A DNA stretch of 61,110 nt from an uncultured Clostridia bacterium (GTDB lineage: Bacteria; Bacillota; Clostridia; Christensenellales; Borkfalkiaceae). Shown here one piece after another: positions 8,179 to 16,492 of this stretch. Positions within the stretch are counted from its first letter, which is position 1. Each line of letters starts with the position of its first letter. The translations under genes were made by a program, and so were the position numbers. The notes beneath the pieces were generated by a model. The model made no database searches, was not told the origin of the DNA, and saw nothing but the letters and a program-made list of their open reading frames with translations. Location of the stretch: NCBI GenBank assembly GCA_947625095.1, contig CANQMX010000012.1, positions 1 to 61,110 of the forward strand, read 5' to 3'.

Positions 8179-8888
8179 TTGAGTTCCCCCGCCCTGTCCA
8201 TGACGACGGCGACGAGGGCGATGGCGGCAGTCTCCGCGCGCAGGATGCGCTTTCCGAGGCAGATCCCCGTATAGCCCATCTCCTTCGCGCGCGCCCATTC
8301 CTCCTCGGCAAAGCCGCCCTCGCTGCCCACCACGAGGCAGTAGGAAGCGCCGCCCACCGCAATTTCCCCCTCGCTTTTCTCCAAAAATTCGCACGCAAAC
8401 AGCCTGTTTTCGTACTTTAAGCCCGCGGTCAACGCCTCTTCCAGACTGCCGAAATACACCACTTCGGGCGCGCGGGCGCGCATACACTGCTTGGCGGCCT
8501 CGCGGGAGACGCGGTTTAGCCTCGCCAATTTATTTTCGTTCATGTACGCCGCGCAGTAGCGGGAGGAGAACACCCCCACCCTGTTCACGCCGAGTTCCAC
8601 GGCCTTCTGCACGGCAAGTTCGGTCTTGTCGCCCTTGAGCGCGCCGAGGAGGAGCAACACGTCGGCGCGCGGCTCTCTCGAAGATGGCGTGCTCCCCACA
8701 ACGTGCAAAATGAGGGCGCTTCTCTCCACCCGCGCCACAATGGCGGCGTACTCCACCCCGCTCCCGTCGAGCAGGGTCACCTCGTCCCCCACCGTAAGCC
8801 GCAACACGTTCTTGGCGTGGTTATATTCGTCGCCCGTCAGCGCGACTTCCTCCGCCACCTTCTCTACAAAAAACCTGTTCCGCGCCAT
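8175..8888 (-). CDS. rsmE: 16S rRNA m3U1498 methyltransferase RsmE
   Basis: The 237-residue protein is a SPOUT methyltransferase that modifies U1498 in 16S rRNA. The N-terminal PUA-like part begins RFFVEK and contains YNHAKNVLRL. The C-terminal knot has VGSEGGFAEEE and LGKRILRAETAAI, the AdoMet-binding signatures of the family. The start at 8888 lies 1 nt after the prmA stop, and its stop overlaps the mtaB start. The position between prmA and mtaB is typical of Clostridia. Confidence 0.95.
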   Translation of the reverse strand: MARNRFFVEKVAEEVALTGDEYNHAKNVLRLTVGDEVTLLDGSGVEYAAIVARVERSALILHVVGSTPSSREPRADVLLLLGALKGDKTELAVQKAVELGVNRVGVFSSRYCAAYMNENKLARLNRVSREAAKQCMRARAPEVVYFGSLEEALTAGLKYENRLFACEFLEKSEGEIAVGGASYCLVVGSEGGFAEEEWARAKEMGYTGICLGKRILRAETAAIALVAVVMDRAGELK

Positions 8889-8889
8889 C

Positions 8890-9831
8890 TCACTTTCCCT
8901 CGAGCACGAGGGCGCACCACTCGCCCCGCCTCTCTTCGCGTATGGGGGCAAGCCCCGCGCGCGCAAACGCCGCCTTGACTTTTTCCATGCGGTCGGGCAG
9001 AATTCCCGATAGAATGACTTTCCCGCCCGCGTTGAGATGGGCATACGCCGCAGGCGCAAGCCCCACCAAAATTTCCGCCGTGATGTTGGCGAGGATGAGG
9101 TCGGCGCACATCTTTGTGTCGTCCACGAGGTTGCTCTCTTCGACCGCGATCCTGTCCGCAACGCCGTTTTTTATGGCGTTGTGCCTGCTGCTCGCCACGG
9201 CGACGGGGTCGATGTCGGTGAGGTAGCACTTCTTTGCGCCGAGTTTTGCCGCCGCAATGCCCAAAATGCCGCTCCCGCAGCCGACGTCCAACACGACGTC
9301 CCCCGCGCGGAGGTACTGCTGCATGAGTTCGACGCACATCGCGGTCGTCTCGTGCTCGCCCGTGCCGAACGCCATGTTGCTGTCGAGGAGCACCACCTCC
9401 TCGCCCGCCTTCTTCTCATAGGCTATCCACTCGGGCACGACGACGATGCGCCCGAGGTGTATGGGGCGGAAGTGTTTTTTCCACACGTCTATCCAGTCGT
9501 CGCCGTCGATCTCGCGCTTGGTCTCCTCGAGCGTGCCGAAGTCCAACTCTCCCGCCGCCCTCTCGCGGCAGGCGTAAATTTCCCGCATGATTTGGGGAAT
9601 TTCCCCCGCCCGTTCGGGGAGGAGAAAGGCCTTCACGAGGACGTCTCCCCCGCGTTGTTGCAGGCTCTCGTCGAGGTAGTCCCAAAACACGCCGTTTTTT
9701 CCCGATTGCAGGGCGACGACGTCGGCGAGGTCGGAGACGGCGACGCCTCCCTCGGTATAATTCCACAGGACGTCGGCGACGACTTCGCTCGCCTCGCTCG
9801 TCGTATGCACCGTAAGTTCCAGATATTTCAT
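8890..9831 (-). CDS. prmA: Ribosomal protein L11 methyltransferase PrmA
   Basis: A 313-residue class I methyltransferase that trimethylates ribosomal protein L11. The N-terminal substrate domain starts MKYLELTVHTTSEA, as in the family. AdoMet motif I is VVLDVGCGSGILGIAAAKLGA, with NMAFGTGEH just before it and LANITAEI as the catalytic-loop motif. The start is fixed by the family N-terminus. A TATAAT box ends 6 nt before this ATG and there is no ribosome site, so the mRNA appears leaderless. It is the first gene of a coupled four-gene string. Confidence 0.95.
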   Translation of the reverse strand: MKYLELTVHTTSEASEVVADVLWNYTEGGVAVSDLADVVALQSGKNGVFWDYLDESLQQRGGDVLVKAFLLPERAGEIPQIMREIYACRERAAGELDFGTLEETKREIDGDDWIDVWKKHFRPIHLGRIVVVPEWIAYEKKAGEEVVLLDSNMAFGTGEHETTAMCVELMQQYLRAGDVVLDVGCGSGILGIAAAKLGAKKCYLTDIDPVAVASSRHNAIKNGVADRIAVEESNLVDDTKMCADLILANITAEILVGLAPAAYAHLNAGGKVILSGILPDRMEKVKAAFARAGLAPIREERRGEWCALVLEGK

Positions 9832-9837
9832 ACGCCC

Positions 9838-9866
9838 ATTATATCCCGCCCCACCCCAAAAGTCAA
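9838..9866 (-). promoter_or_regulatory. Promoter of the prmA operon, leaderless architecture
   Basis: TTGACT (9861-9866), 17 nt, TATAAT (9838-9843), then GGGCGT and the prmA ATG at 9831. With a start site 6-7 nt after the -10, transcription would begin at the A of the ATG. Confidence 0.75.
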
Positions 9867-9871
9867 CAAAA

Positions 9872-10745
9872 TCCCATCTCTTCCCCACTTGCTTCCCCCT
9901 CTTGGGGGAAGTGGCGCGAAGCGCCGAAATGGATTTTCGCCCGCCCCTCCTCATATCGAATTGTTGCCCGCATCCTTCCACCCCGACCAAGGCCTCCCCT
10001 CCTTAGGAGGTCGCGGAACGCACCATGAGCATCAGCCCTGCGGGCTGTGCGAAGCGTTCCGCGGTGAGTGAGTGCATCGGAAGGCGCGAACGGTGACCGA
10101 GGGCGGGATTCCACCCGCCCGAGACGGCTCCGCCGTAGGCGGTGGTGGGGAGGTGCTCCTCCTCCCTCCCCCTCATACCGAGTTTGCGCCCCGCGGCACA
10201 GCCGCGGGGCGCAAACGAGCGTATCTTCCCATATCCCCCGCCCCGTAAAACGGGGAGGGGGATATGGGGGGAGGGGGTAAGGCCTGCCCCCTTTGAAAGG
10301 GGCGGAAGCCGCAACGCCGCGAAGTAGCGCATCTTCCCTCCTCTCGCCCTTCCGCCCCTACAAGGCCTACCCTCCTTCGGAGGGGAGGCTCTGCCGTAGG
10401 CGGTGGTGGGGAGGCACTTCTCATTCCACCTCATATACTTATCCCGCCCCCCTCATACACTCATTGCCGCTCCCCTCCACATACCGAACATACGCCCCGT
10501 CCTCTCCCCTCATACCGAGTTTGAGCGGCGCGCGGCAACTGCCGCGCGCCGCTCAAACGAGTGTATCTTCCCACAAACGCAGTCTATTTCCCCCCTCAAT
10601 ATAACCTGCGCCCCGCCTCATACCGAACCTGCCCCTGCGCTTTCCTACCCCCTCATACCGCATTGCCGCCCGCGCCAAAGGCGCGGGCGGCAATGCGTGT
10701 ATCTTTCCTCAGACGCACAGCAGGCGGATAACTATTCCGCCCGTG
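9872..10745. repeat. Repeat island 2
   Basis: About 870 nt of repeats between prmA and the second XRE gene. Constant-edge hairpins lie at 10172-10227, 10509-10569 and 10652-10705, each with a different perfect stem (GTTTGCGCCCCGCGG, GTTTGAGCGGCGCGCGGCA and ATTGCCGCCCGCGCC respectively). A block with AAGGCCTACCCTCC...GTAGGCGGTGGTGGGGAGG lies at 10361-10414, and a related block at about 9990-10160. No coding capacity that I trust. Confidence 0.8.
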
Positions 10746-10754
10746 CATATCGTC

Positions 10755-10967
10755 CTATTTTTTCAACCCCAAGATCTCGTCGGAGGAAACGTCGAGGATC
10801 TCGCAGAGGTTGGCGAATGTCTCGATCGACGGAAACTTATCGAGCCGCATATACTTGCTCACGGTGGAGGCGTTTACGCCGAGTTTTTCCGCGATCTCCT
10901 TCTGCGAAAGCCCGCTCCGTTTGATTTCCTCGCGCAACCGATTTTGAATTTCCGATAACTTTATCAT
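10755..10967 (-). CDS. XRE-family HTH regulator (second)
   Basis: A 70-residue protein made of one HTH: IQNRLREEIKRSGLSQKEIA, then EKLGVNASTVSKYMR, then a helix with ETFANLCEILDVSSDEI. ATG 10967 starts right at the domain; an in-frame ATG at 10985 would add 6 residues. No ribosome site precedes either, so the transcript may be leaderless. Two palindromes of the form GCAC-N3-GTGC lie immediately upstream, over the promoter of the divergent gene at 11037. The arrangement suggests autoregulation and control of that neighbour. Confidence 0.85.
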   Translation of the reverse strand: MIKLSEIQNRLREEIKRSGLSQKEIAEKLGVNASTVSKYMRLDKFPSIETFANLCEILDVSSDEILGLKK

Positions 10968-10973
10968 ATCACT

Positions 10974-11029
10974 AATATTGCACATTGTGCAATATTTTAC
11001 TTGACAAAGGCACACCGTGCCTTTATGAT
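10974..11029 (+). promoter_or_regulatory. Two GCAC-N3-GTGC palindromes over a sigma-A promoter
   Basis: Palindrome 1 is AATATTGCAC-ATT-GTGCAATATT (10974-10996). Palindrome 2 is AAAGGCAC-ACC-GTGCCTTT (11006-11024). Their centres are 30 nt apart and they share only the GCAC/GTGC core. The rightward promoter TTGACA (11001-11006), 17 nt, TATGAT (11024-11029) has palindrome 2 filling its spacer exactly, so binding would exclude RNA polymerase. Confidence 0.75.
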
Positions 11030-11036
11030 AGAGGAT

Positions 11037-11447
11037 ATGAAAGGATTTTTTCGTTTCGGCATCAATTATAAAATCAACCGACTTATCACATTTTTCAACT
11101 GCGCTCTTTTTCCCACTCGGGGCTTGCCGCTTGTATTGGTTGAAAATTTCGTTACCGCGCCCATTCTGCATTTCGATCGGGCGACGGGAAAGGCAGTCTA
11201 TGCCTTAATTCGACTGTTGTTGCGGGAAAAAACCGAACTTTCCCCGTGCGTTCTTCTCTATGAATATTTTGACGACCGTCCCTATGCGACCTACTGCGAT
11301 ATGATGGAAAAACTCGGCTATATCCTGCTTGAAGTGAAGCCAAAGCGAAAGTCTGTATTATATTTATTCGGGAAGTGCGTACCCAAAAAAGAGATTTACG
11401 CCTACGCGACCACCGAAAAGGCACTGCGCGAACAATACGGATATTAA
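11037..11447 (+). CDS. Hypothetical protein, target of the divergent XRE regulator
   Basis: A 136-residue protein starting MKGFFRFGINYKINRL. I do not recognise the family. It is mixed alpha/beta and moderately basic, with no clear signal peptide or membrane segment. The ATG at 11037 lies 7 nt after TATGAT, so the mRNA looks leaderless; an earlier in-frame ATG at 11025 lies within the -10 box and cannot be used. Base composition is lower in GC than the flanking genes, and with its regulator it interrupts the dnaJ-prmA linkage seen in relatives, so recent acquisition of the pair is plausible. Confidence 0.7.
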   Translation: MKGFFRFGINYKINRLITFFNCALFPTRGLPLVLVENFVTAPILHFDRATGKAVYALIRLLLREKTELSPCVLLYEYFDDRPYATYCDMMEKLGYILLEVKPKRKSVLYLFGKCVPKKEIYAYATTEKALREQYGY

Positions 11448-11462
11448 AAAATCTATAATAAC

Positions 11463-11496
11463 TTGCGCCCCGTCTGCCAAAGCAGACGGGGCGCAA
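11463..11496. terminator. Long hairpin between convergent genes
   Basis: TTGCGCCCCGTCTGC (11463-11477) pairs perfectly with 11482-11496 around CAAA. On the minus strand, downstream of dnaJ, it is followed by GTTATTATAGATTTTTT, a weak U-tract. It can stop both dnaJ and the gene ending at 11447. Confidence 0.65.
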
Positions 11497-11510
11497 AAAA
11501 TTTCCCCAAT

Positions 11511-12647
11511 TTACTTCTTATACGCCTCTTTCCCGTACAGCGCGGAGAGGTTATCCGCATAGCGTTTTGCCTTATTGTACTGTTTCAAATCAAACGTGCC
11601 GCGCGCATTTTCCAGCGCCGCGCGCTGTTCGCGGGTGAGTTTTTCGGGCACTTCCACAAAGACGCGCAAATACAAATTCCCTGTGCCGTTCCTCGTTTTA
11701 ATGCCCTTGCCGCGCACGGTAAACGTCGTGCCCGACTGCGTCCCCTCGGGGATATTGTAGTCGAACGCGTCGTCGAGGTCGGGCACTTTCACCGTTCCGC
11801 CGAGGGTCGCCGTCAAAAATGGCACGGGCAGATCGACGTACAAGTCGTAATTTTTGCGCTCAAAGATCTTATGCGGTTCGACGCGGAACACCACGATGAG
11901 GTCACCCGCCTCGCCGCCCTCGGTGCTTGCCTGGCCGTAGCCGCGCTTGCGGATGTACGAATTGGTGTCCGCGCCCGCGGGGATATTCAGCGTGATTTTG
12001 GTCTCGCGGCGGATGTAGCCCCTGCCCTTGCAGTCGGGGCACTTGTCGGTGATGATCTTCCCTCTGCCGCCGCAGTCGGGGCACGCCCCCACGCGAATGG
12101 TCCTGCCGAACATCGTCTCCTGGGTAAAGCGCACCTGTCCCTTACCGCCGCACTTTTGGCAGGAGCGGAAGGCCGTCCCGTCCTTTGCGCCCGTGCCCTT
12201 GCAGGCGGGGCAGGGTTCGTTGCGGGAGTAGGAGATCTCCTTGGTGCACCCCTTGGCGGCGTCCATAAAGGAGAGCCGCATTTCAAGTTGAATGTCCTCG
12301 CCCGAGGTGTCGCGCTGCATGGATGCGCCGCCGCCGAAGCCCTGGAAGATAGAGCCGAAGATGTCCTCGAACCCTCCGAAGCCTCCGCCGCCGAAGCCAC
12401 CCATGCCACCCATACCGCCCATGCCGGGGTGTTCCTGTTCGTAGTCGTAGGCGGCGCGCTTCTGCTTATCGGAGAGCACCTCGTTGGCCTCGTTGATCTC
12501 CTTGAACTTCTCGGCTGCGAGTTTATCGTTGGGGTGGAGGTCGGGGTGGTACTGTTTGACGAGTTTTTTATACGCCGCCTTGATCTCCTCCTCGGTGGCG
12601 TTTTTGCTCACGCCGAGGACTTCGTAATAATTTTTTTTGTCTGCCAT
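11511..12647 (-). CDS. dnaJ: Chaperone DnaJ
   Basis: The 378-residue protein is the Hsp40 co-chaperone that delivers clients to DnaK and stimulates its ATPase. The J domain (residues 4-70) has KQYHPDLHP; a Gly/Met/Phe-rich linker ([12 protein letters not shown]) follows. Four zinc motifs, [24 protein letters not shown] and CPDCKGRG, lie about residues 145-215, then the substrate-binding C-terminal beta domains. The ATG 12647 is preceded by AAAGGG and, further up, by an 8-bp hairpin (12672-12691). It is separated from dnaK by a repeat island, whereas in most Clostridia the two adjoin. Confidence 0.97.
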   Translation of the reverse strand: MADKKNYYEVLGVSKNATEEEIKAAYKKLVKQYHPDLHPNDKLAAEKFKEINEANEVLSDKQKRAAYDYEQEHPGMGGMGGMGGFGGGGFGGFEDIFGSIFQGFGGGASMQRDTSGEDIQLEMRLSFMDAAKGCTKEISYSRNEPCPACKGTGAKDGTAFRSCQKCGGKGQVRFTQETMFGRTIRVGACPDCGGRGKIITDKCPDCKGRGYIRRETKITLNIPAGADTNSYIRKRGYGQASTEGGEAGDLIVVFRVEPHKIFERKNYDLYVDLPVPFLTATLGGTVKVPDLDDAFDYNIPEGTQSGTTFTVRGKGIKTRNGTGNLYLRVFVEVPEKLTREQRAALENARGTFDLKQYNKAKRYADNLSALYGKEAYKK

Positions 12648-12739
12648 AAGAACCCTTTTTCATCACGTCAAGAAGCCGCCCCTGCGGCTTCCGAACCTTG
12701 AATTATTGAATATAAACCGCAAAAACGCTATCGTTTTCG

Positions 12740-13234
12740 CCCTTTGCAACCCCCACTCCTCATATCGAGGCGTTGCCGCCCCGCGCGTCTGTTTTCAGCG
12801 TCATTCTGAACCCCCACAGGGGGTGAAGAATCCCGAAAAACGAAGTCCGTCTCGCAAGGCCTACCCTCCTCGGGAGGGGGGGTAGGGGGTGGGTCTCCTC
12901 ATACCGAACCCGCCATCGCGGTGTCCCGCGCGCCATATAATTGTCATGTCGACCGAAGTGGAGACATCTCTACATTATCCCCTTCCCCGTTCGCGAGAAG
13001 CCTTCCTTGTGGCTTTCGGGAAAGGCGACCGTATGATATGTGGAGCCTTTCTCCGCAATGGGGGTGTCCCCTAGGAACGGGGGTGGGGTTCTCGCCCGCG
13101 CTGTAAGAATGTCATGTCGAGCGTAGCGTAGCGCAGTCGAGACATCTCTACCTTATGCCCCTCATACCGAGGCGTAGCCGCCCCGCGCGCACCACTTACA
13201 TTCCAAGCGCGGCACGAGCCGTAGGCGAAGTAGG
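12740..13234. repeat. Repeat island 3
   Basis: Between dnaJ and dnaK. It holds a CATTCTGA...GAAGAATC hairpin (12800-12832), two CATGTCGA...GAGACATC hairpins (12943-12968 and 13111-13146), and truncated left halves of the CTCATACCGA family near 12898 and 13158. All three sister families thus occur within 400 nt. No gene seen. Confidence 0.75.
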
Positions 13235-13326
13235 GCGACCCAATTTGCCGCACACTTGCGGCTTAATGTCTTTGAGAACGAACTATTCGCGGGCGAACCG
13301 TTGAGAGATGCACAAATTCAGTCCTC
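13235..13326 (-). ncRNA. 92-nt structured element in the dnaK 3' region, copy A
   Basis: Nearly identical to 15572-15663 (about six mismatches in 92, mostly in predicted loops). On the plus strand AATTTG near the left end pairs with CAAATT near the right end, enclosing a GCCGC/GCGGC hairpin and a TTCGC/GCGAA hairpin. It lies about 80 nt beyond the dnaK stop. Function unknown. It could be a 3'-UTR RNA or a small mobile repeat, and it matches no RNA class I can name. Confidence 0.45.
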
Positions 13327-13398
13327 ACGGAAAAATATTTTGCGCTTGCCGCGCCGCCGCAAGGCGACAAGGCGCGGGCGCAAAAGATTTTTCCGTGA
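13325..13398 (-). terminator. Long stem-loop directly after dnaK
   Basis: CACGGAAAAAT at the left and ATTTTTCCGTG at the right form the base of an extended hairpin that continues with TTTTGCGC/GCGCAAAA and an imperfect GC-rich upper stem. It joins the dnaK stop to the 92-nt element. Confidence 0.6.
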
Positions 13399-13403
13399 AC
13401 TTT

Positions 13404-15209
13404 TTATTGGTGGAATTCCTCGTCACCGCCCTGTGCGCCGCCGTTGTCAGAGCCTGCCCCCTGCGCGCCGGCCGCACCCTGCTGGTACAACTTCGCGATC
13501 ACGGGCTGGATCTTCTTGGAAAGTTCCTCAAACGCCGCGTTGTACTTCTCCTCGTCGTCGGCTTCGAGGTCCTTCTTGGCCTCATCCACCGCCGCCTGCA
13601 ACGTCTCTTTATCCTCGTCGGAGAGTTTCCCCTCGCTGTCCTTGATGGTCTGCTCGACGGAGAAGATAAGCCCGTCAAGTTTGTTGCGCGCCTCCACCTT
13701 TGCCTTACGCTTCTTGTCCTCTTCGGCGTACTGCTCTGCGTCCTTCACGGCCTTGTTGATCTCGTCCTCGGAGAGGTTGGTCGAGGAGGTAATGGTGATA
13801 TCCGTCGACTTCCCCGTTCCCAGATCTTTGGCCTCGACGTGCACGATGCCGTTGGCGTCGACGTCGAAGGTGACTTCGATCTGCGGAATTCCGCGGGGGG
13901 CGGGCGCGATGCCCGTCAGCATAAATCTGCCCATCGTCTTGTTGTCGCGGCAGAATTCGCGCTCCCCTTGCAAAATATGAATCTCCACGCTCGTCTGGTT
14001 ATCCGCGGCGGTCGAGAACACCTGCGACTTCTTGACGGGGATGGTCGTATTCCTGTCGATGAGGCGGGTGAACACGCCGCCGAGGGTCTCGATGCCGAGG
14101 GAGAGCGGCATGACGTCGAGGAGCAGCACGTCCTTCACTTCGCCCGTCAGAACGCCCCCTTGGATGGCAGCGCCGATGGCGACGCACTCATCGGGGTTGA
14201 TGCCCTTGAAGGGTTCTTTGCCCGTAATGCTCTTGACCTTCTCGACGACGCAGGGAACGCGGGTCGAGCCGCCCACCAAAATGACTTTGTCGATGTCGTT
14301 GTAGGAAAGCCCCGCGTCCTTCATGGCAAGGCGCATGGGTTCGGCGGTCTTTTCCACGAGGTCGGCGATGAGGGCCTCAAACTTCTGCCGCGTGATCTCG
14401 AGTTCCAGATGCGCAGGGCCTGCGTCCGTCATGGAGATGAAGGGCAGGGAGACCGAGGTCGAAGTCATGCCCGAAAGTTCTATTTTGGCCTTTTCGGCGG
14501 CCTCTTTCAGGCGCTGCATCGCCATCTTGTCCTTGGAGAGGTCGACGCCGTGCGATTTTCTGAATTCGTCCACCATGTAGTCCATGAGGCGCTTGTCGAA
14601 GTCGTCGCCGCCGAGCATATTGTTTCCATTGGTGGCGAGCACCTCGAACACGCCGTCGGAGATCTCCAAAATGGAGACGTCGAACGTGCCGCCGCCGAGG
14701 TCGTAGATCATCACCTTGCTGTTCTCCTTCTCCTTGTCGAGGCCGTACGAAAGCGCCGCCGCCGTGGGTTCGTTGATGATGCGGAGCACATTCAGCCCCG
14801 CGATCTTGCCCGCGTCCTTGGTCGCTTGCCGCTGCGCGTCGGTGAAGTAGGCGGGGCAGGTAATGACGGCGTCCGTCACTTTGCCGCCGAGGTACGCCTC
14901 CGCGTCGGCCTTCAACTTGGAGAGGATCATGGCGGAGATCTCCTGCGGGGAGTACGCCTTTTCGTCGATCTTCACCTTGTAATCCGAGCCCATCTTGCGC
15001 TTTATCGAGATGACGGTCTTATCGGGGTTGGCGACGGCCTGGCGTTTTGCGACCTGGCCGACGACGCGCGAGCCGTCCTTCTGAAATGCGACGACGGAGG
15101 GGGTGGTTCTTGCGCCCTCCGCGTTTGCGATGACGACGGGTTCGCCGCCCTCCATCACCGCGACGCACGAATTGGTCGTGCCCAAATCGATACCGATAAC
15201 TTTTGCCAT
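13404..15209 (-). CDS. dnaK: Chaperone DnaK (Hsp70)
   Basis: A 601-residue ATP-dependent chaperone. The actin-like ATPase opens with [14 protein letters not shown], contains [15 protein letters not shown] and [15 protein letters not shown], and has [11 protein letters not shown] before the linker ([18 protein letters not shown]). The substrate-binding domain and helical lid follow, ending in a Gly/Ala/Gln-rich tail. Length is at the short end of the Gram-positive range. AAGGAG precedes the ATG. No CIRCE sequence is seen in its upstream region or that of grpE. Confidence 0.98.
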   Translation of the reverse strand: MAKVIGIDLGTTNSCVAVMEGGEPVVIANAEGARTTPSVVAFQKDGSRVVGQVAKRQAVANPDKTVISIKRKMGSDYKVKIDEKAYSPQEISAMILSKLKADAEAYLGGKVTDAVITCPAYFTDAQRQATKDAGKIAGLNVLRIINEPTAAALSYGLDKEKENSKVMIYDLGGGTFDVSILEISDGVFEVLATNGNNMLGGDDFDKRLMDYMVDEFRKSHGVDLSKDKMAMQRLKEAAEKAKIELSGMTSTSVSLPFISMTDAGPAHLELEITRQKFEALIADLVEKTAEPMRLAMKDAGLSYNDIDKVILVGGSTRVPCVVEKVKSITGKEPFKGINPDECVAIGAAIQGGVLTGEVKDVLLLDVMPLSLGIETLGGVFTRLIDRNTTIPVKKSQVFSTAADNQTSVEIHILQGEREFCRDNKTMGRFMLTGIAPAPRGIPQIEVTFDVDANGIVHVEAKDLGTGKSTDITITSSTNLSEDEINKAVKDAEQYAEEDKKRKAKVEARNKLDGLIFSVEQTIKDSEGKLSDEDKETLQAAVDEAKKDLEADDEEKYNAAFEELSKKIQPVIAKLYQQGAAGAQGAGSDNGGAQGGDEEFHQ

Positions 15210-15299
15210 AATATTTTTCTCCTTGATTATTTTCTATATTATTGTTGATTTTTTGTTGTCTTTTTTGTTTCTTTCCGCGATCGTATCCCCTTCTTCTTA

Positions 15300-15571
15300 A
15301 GGTCGGCTTCCTATCCCCTTCCCCTCAGGGGAGCCTTCCTTGAGGCTTTCGGGAAAGGCGACCATATGATATGTGGAGCCTTTCTCCGCAATGGGGGGGA
15401 TAAGGGGGTGGGTGCTCCTCATACCGAACCCGCGTAGCGGGTGAGTGTATCTTATCCCCTTCCCCTCAGGGGAGGGGTGCTATCGTTTCGCCGAGCTACC
15501 GCACGGCGGCAACCGCACTACTTCCCTTGCTGTAAATTACGTGCCTTAGGCGGAATTCACTTCCGCCGTGG
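15300..15571. repeat. Repeat island 4
   Basis: Between dnaK and grpE. It has a CTCATACCGA...GTGTATCTT hairpin (15418-15453, stem ACCCGC/GCGGGT), a stretch with GGCGACCATATGATATGTGGAGCC that recurs at about 13023-13050, and TATCCCCTTCCCCTCAGGGGA repeats. Confidence 0.7.
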
Positions 15572-15663
15572 GCGACTCAATTTGCCGCATACTTGCGGCT
15601 TAATGTCTTTGAGAACGTCCTATTCGCGGGCGACCCGTTGAGAGATGCACAAATTCAGTCCTC
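15572..15663 (-). ncRNA. 92-nt structured element in the grpE 3' region, copy B
   Basis: Second copy of the element at 13235-13326, in the same orientation relative to its gene. Differences fall mainly in the loop of the GCCGC hairpin, in the AAC/TCC triplet and at one side of the TTCGC hairpin. As at dnaK, it abuts a gene-specific stem-loop. Confidence 0.45.
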
Positions 15664-15722
15664 GTAACTTTCTTTGCCCGCAGTATGCCGCCCGCAGGGC
15701 GCTATAACGGAAGAAAGTTACG
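15663..15722 (-). terminator. Long stem-loop directly after grpE
   Basis: CGTAACTTTCTT (15663-15674) pairs with AAGAAAGTTACG (15711-15722). The upper part is GC-rich and imperfect. Its sequence is unrelated to the dnaK stem, but both are flanked by GTTC on the gene side and GAGGACTGAATTT on the element side (minus-strand reading). Confidence 0.6.
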
Positions 15723-15724
15723 AA

Positions 15725-16330
15725 CTATTTTACTACCACCACCTGCGCAAACCGCAGCACCTTCCCATCGCGCTCATAGCCTTTCAGATACACCTCGCGC
15801 ACCGTGCCGCTCGCCTCACCCTCGGCGGGGTCGACGGCCATAATGGCCTCGTGTTTTTCGGCGTCAAACGCCTCGCCCGCGGGGTCGATGACCTCAATGC
15901 GTTCCCCCTCCAGCAATTTGTTGAAGGCGTCCAGCACCATGGCAATGCCCTTTTTGGTCGCTTCATCCTTGCACGCCGCATAGGCGCGATCCAAATTATC
16001 TGCAATGGGGAAGAGTTTTACAACCACATCCGCCCTGCCGTCGTTGTATTTCTGTGCGCTCTCGCGGGCGGTGCGCTTGCGGTAGTTCTCGTACTCGGCG
16101 GAAACGGAATACCACTTCCGCTTGTAATCCTCCGCCTCCGCGCGCGCCGCATCCAGCGCTTTTTCAAGTTCCGCGCCCGCATTGTTCTCTTGGAGAACGT
16201 CGCCCCCCGCGGCCGCCTCCCGAGCGGCCTCCGCCTCCGCGGTCTGCACCTTTTCCTGCGCTATTTCCTGTGTTTTCTCTGTCTTTTCAGCCTGAGCCGC
16301 CTGTTTTGCGGCGGGTTTTTTCTTGTCCAC
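15725..16330 (-). CDS. grpE: Nucleotide exchange factor GrpE
   Basis: The 201-residue protein releases ADP from DnaK. An Ala/Glu/Gln-rich N-terminal 50 residues precede the coiled coil (AEAEDYKRKWYSVSAEYENY), then the beta-domain with IEVIDPAGEAFDAEKHEAIM and the closing strands GKVLRFAQVVVVK. The start is GTG 16330 with GGAG 7 nt upstream. It heads what is ancestrally a grpE-dnaK-dnaJ operon, yet here it ends in its own stem-loop. No hrcA gene is found on the upstream side. Confidence 0.95.
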   Translation of the reverse strand: MDKKKPAAKQAAQAEKTEKTQEIAQEKVQTAEAEAAREAAAGGDVLQENNAGAELEKALDAARAEAEDYKRKWYSVSAEYENYRKRTARESAQKYNDGRADVVVKLFPIADNLDRAYAACKDEATKKGIAMVLDAFNKLLEGERIEVIDPAGEAFDAEKHEAIMAVDPAEGEASGTVREVYLKGYERDGKVLRFAQVVVVK

Positions 16331-16350
16331 AGCACTGCTCCGATTTTGTT

Positions 16351-16374
16351 TTCCACATTTAATATAAAGTGGAA
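16351..16374. promoter_or_regulatory. Inverted repeat over the likely grpE promoter
   Basis: TTCCAC (16351-16356) and GTGGAA (16369-16374) flank an AT-rich centre that includes TATATT or TTAAAT, candidate -10 boxes for grpE on the minus strand. The -35 is poor. The site is not CIRCE (TTAGCACTC-N9-GAGTGCTAA), so if heat-shock control exists here it uses another operator. Confidence 0.45.
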
Positions 16375-16439
16375 CGGCGCTTCATAAACGCAATTCGCCG
16401 AAAAAATCTCTCAAAACGCAAAAAATTTTTTTCTGCCTA

Positions 16440-16468
16440 TTTACATTCTTTGGCTTTTGTATTAAAAT
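16440..16468 (+). promoter_or_regulatory. Sigma-A promoter of the PRTase-like gene
   Basis: TTTACA (16440-16445), 17 nt, TAAAAT (16463-16468). An AGGCGGG site follows before the ATG at 16493. Confidence 0.65.
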
Positions 16469-16492
16469 AATAGAAAAAAGGCGGGAAAATTT

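Noticed and set aside
10749-11496. XRE gene and its partner as a proven toxin-antitoxin pair
   Set aside because: The layout is divergent, not the usual bicistronic order, and the partner has no recognisable toxin motif. The idea is mentioned only as a possibility.
13308-15248. A 646-codon open frame opposite dnaK
   Set aside because: DnaK is unmistakable on the minus strand. The opposing frame is a known artefact of Hsp70 codon structure in GC-rich genomes.
13235-15663. The 92-nt elements as tRNA-like or riboswitch RNAs
   Set aside because: No cloverleaf, no T-loop, and they lie in 3' rather than 5' regions. They match no riboswitch core I know.
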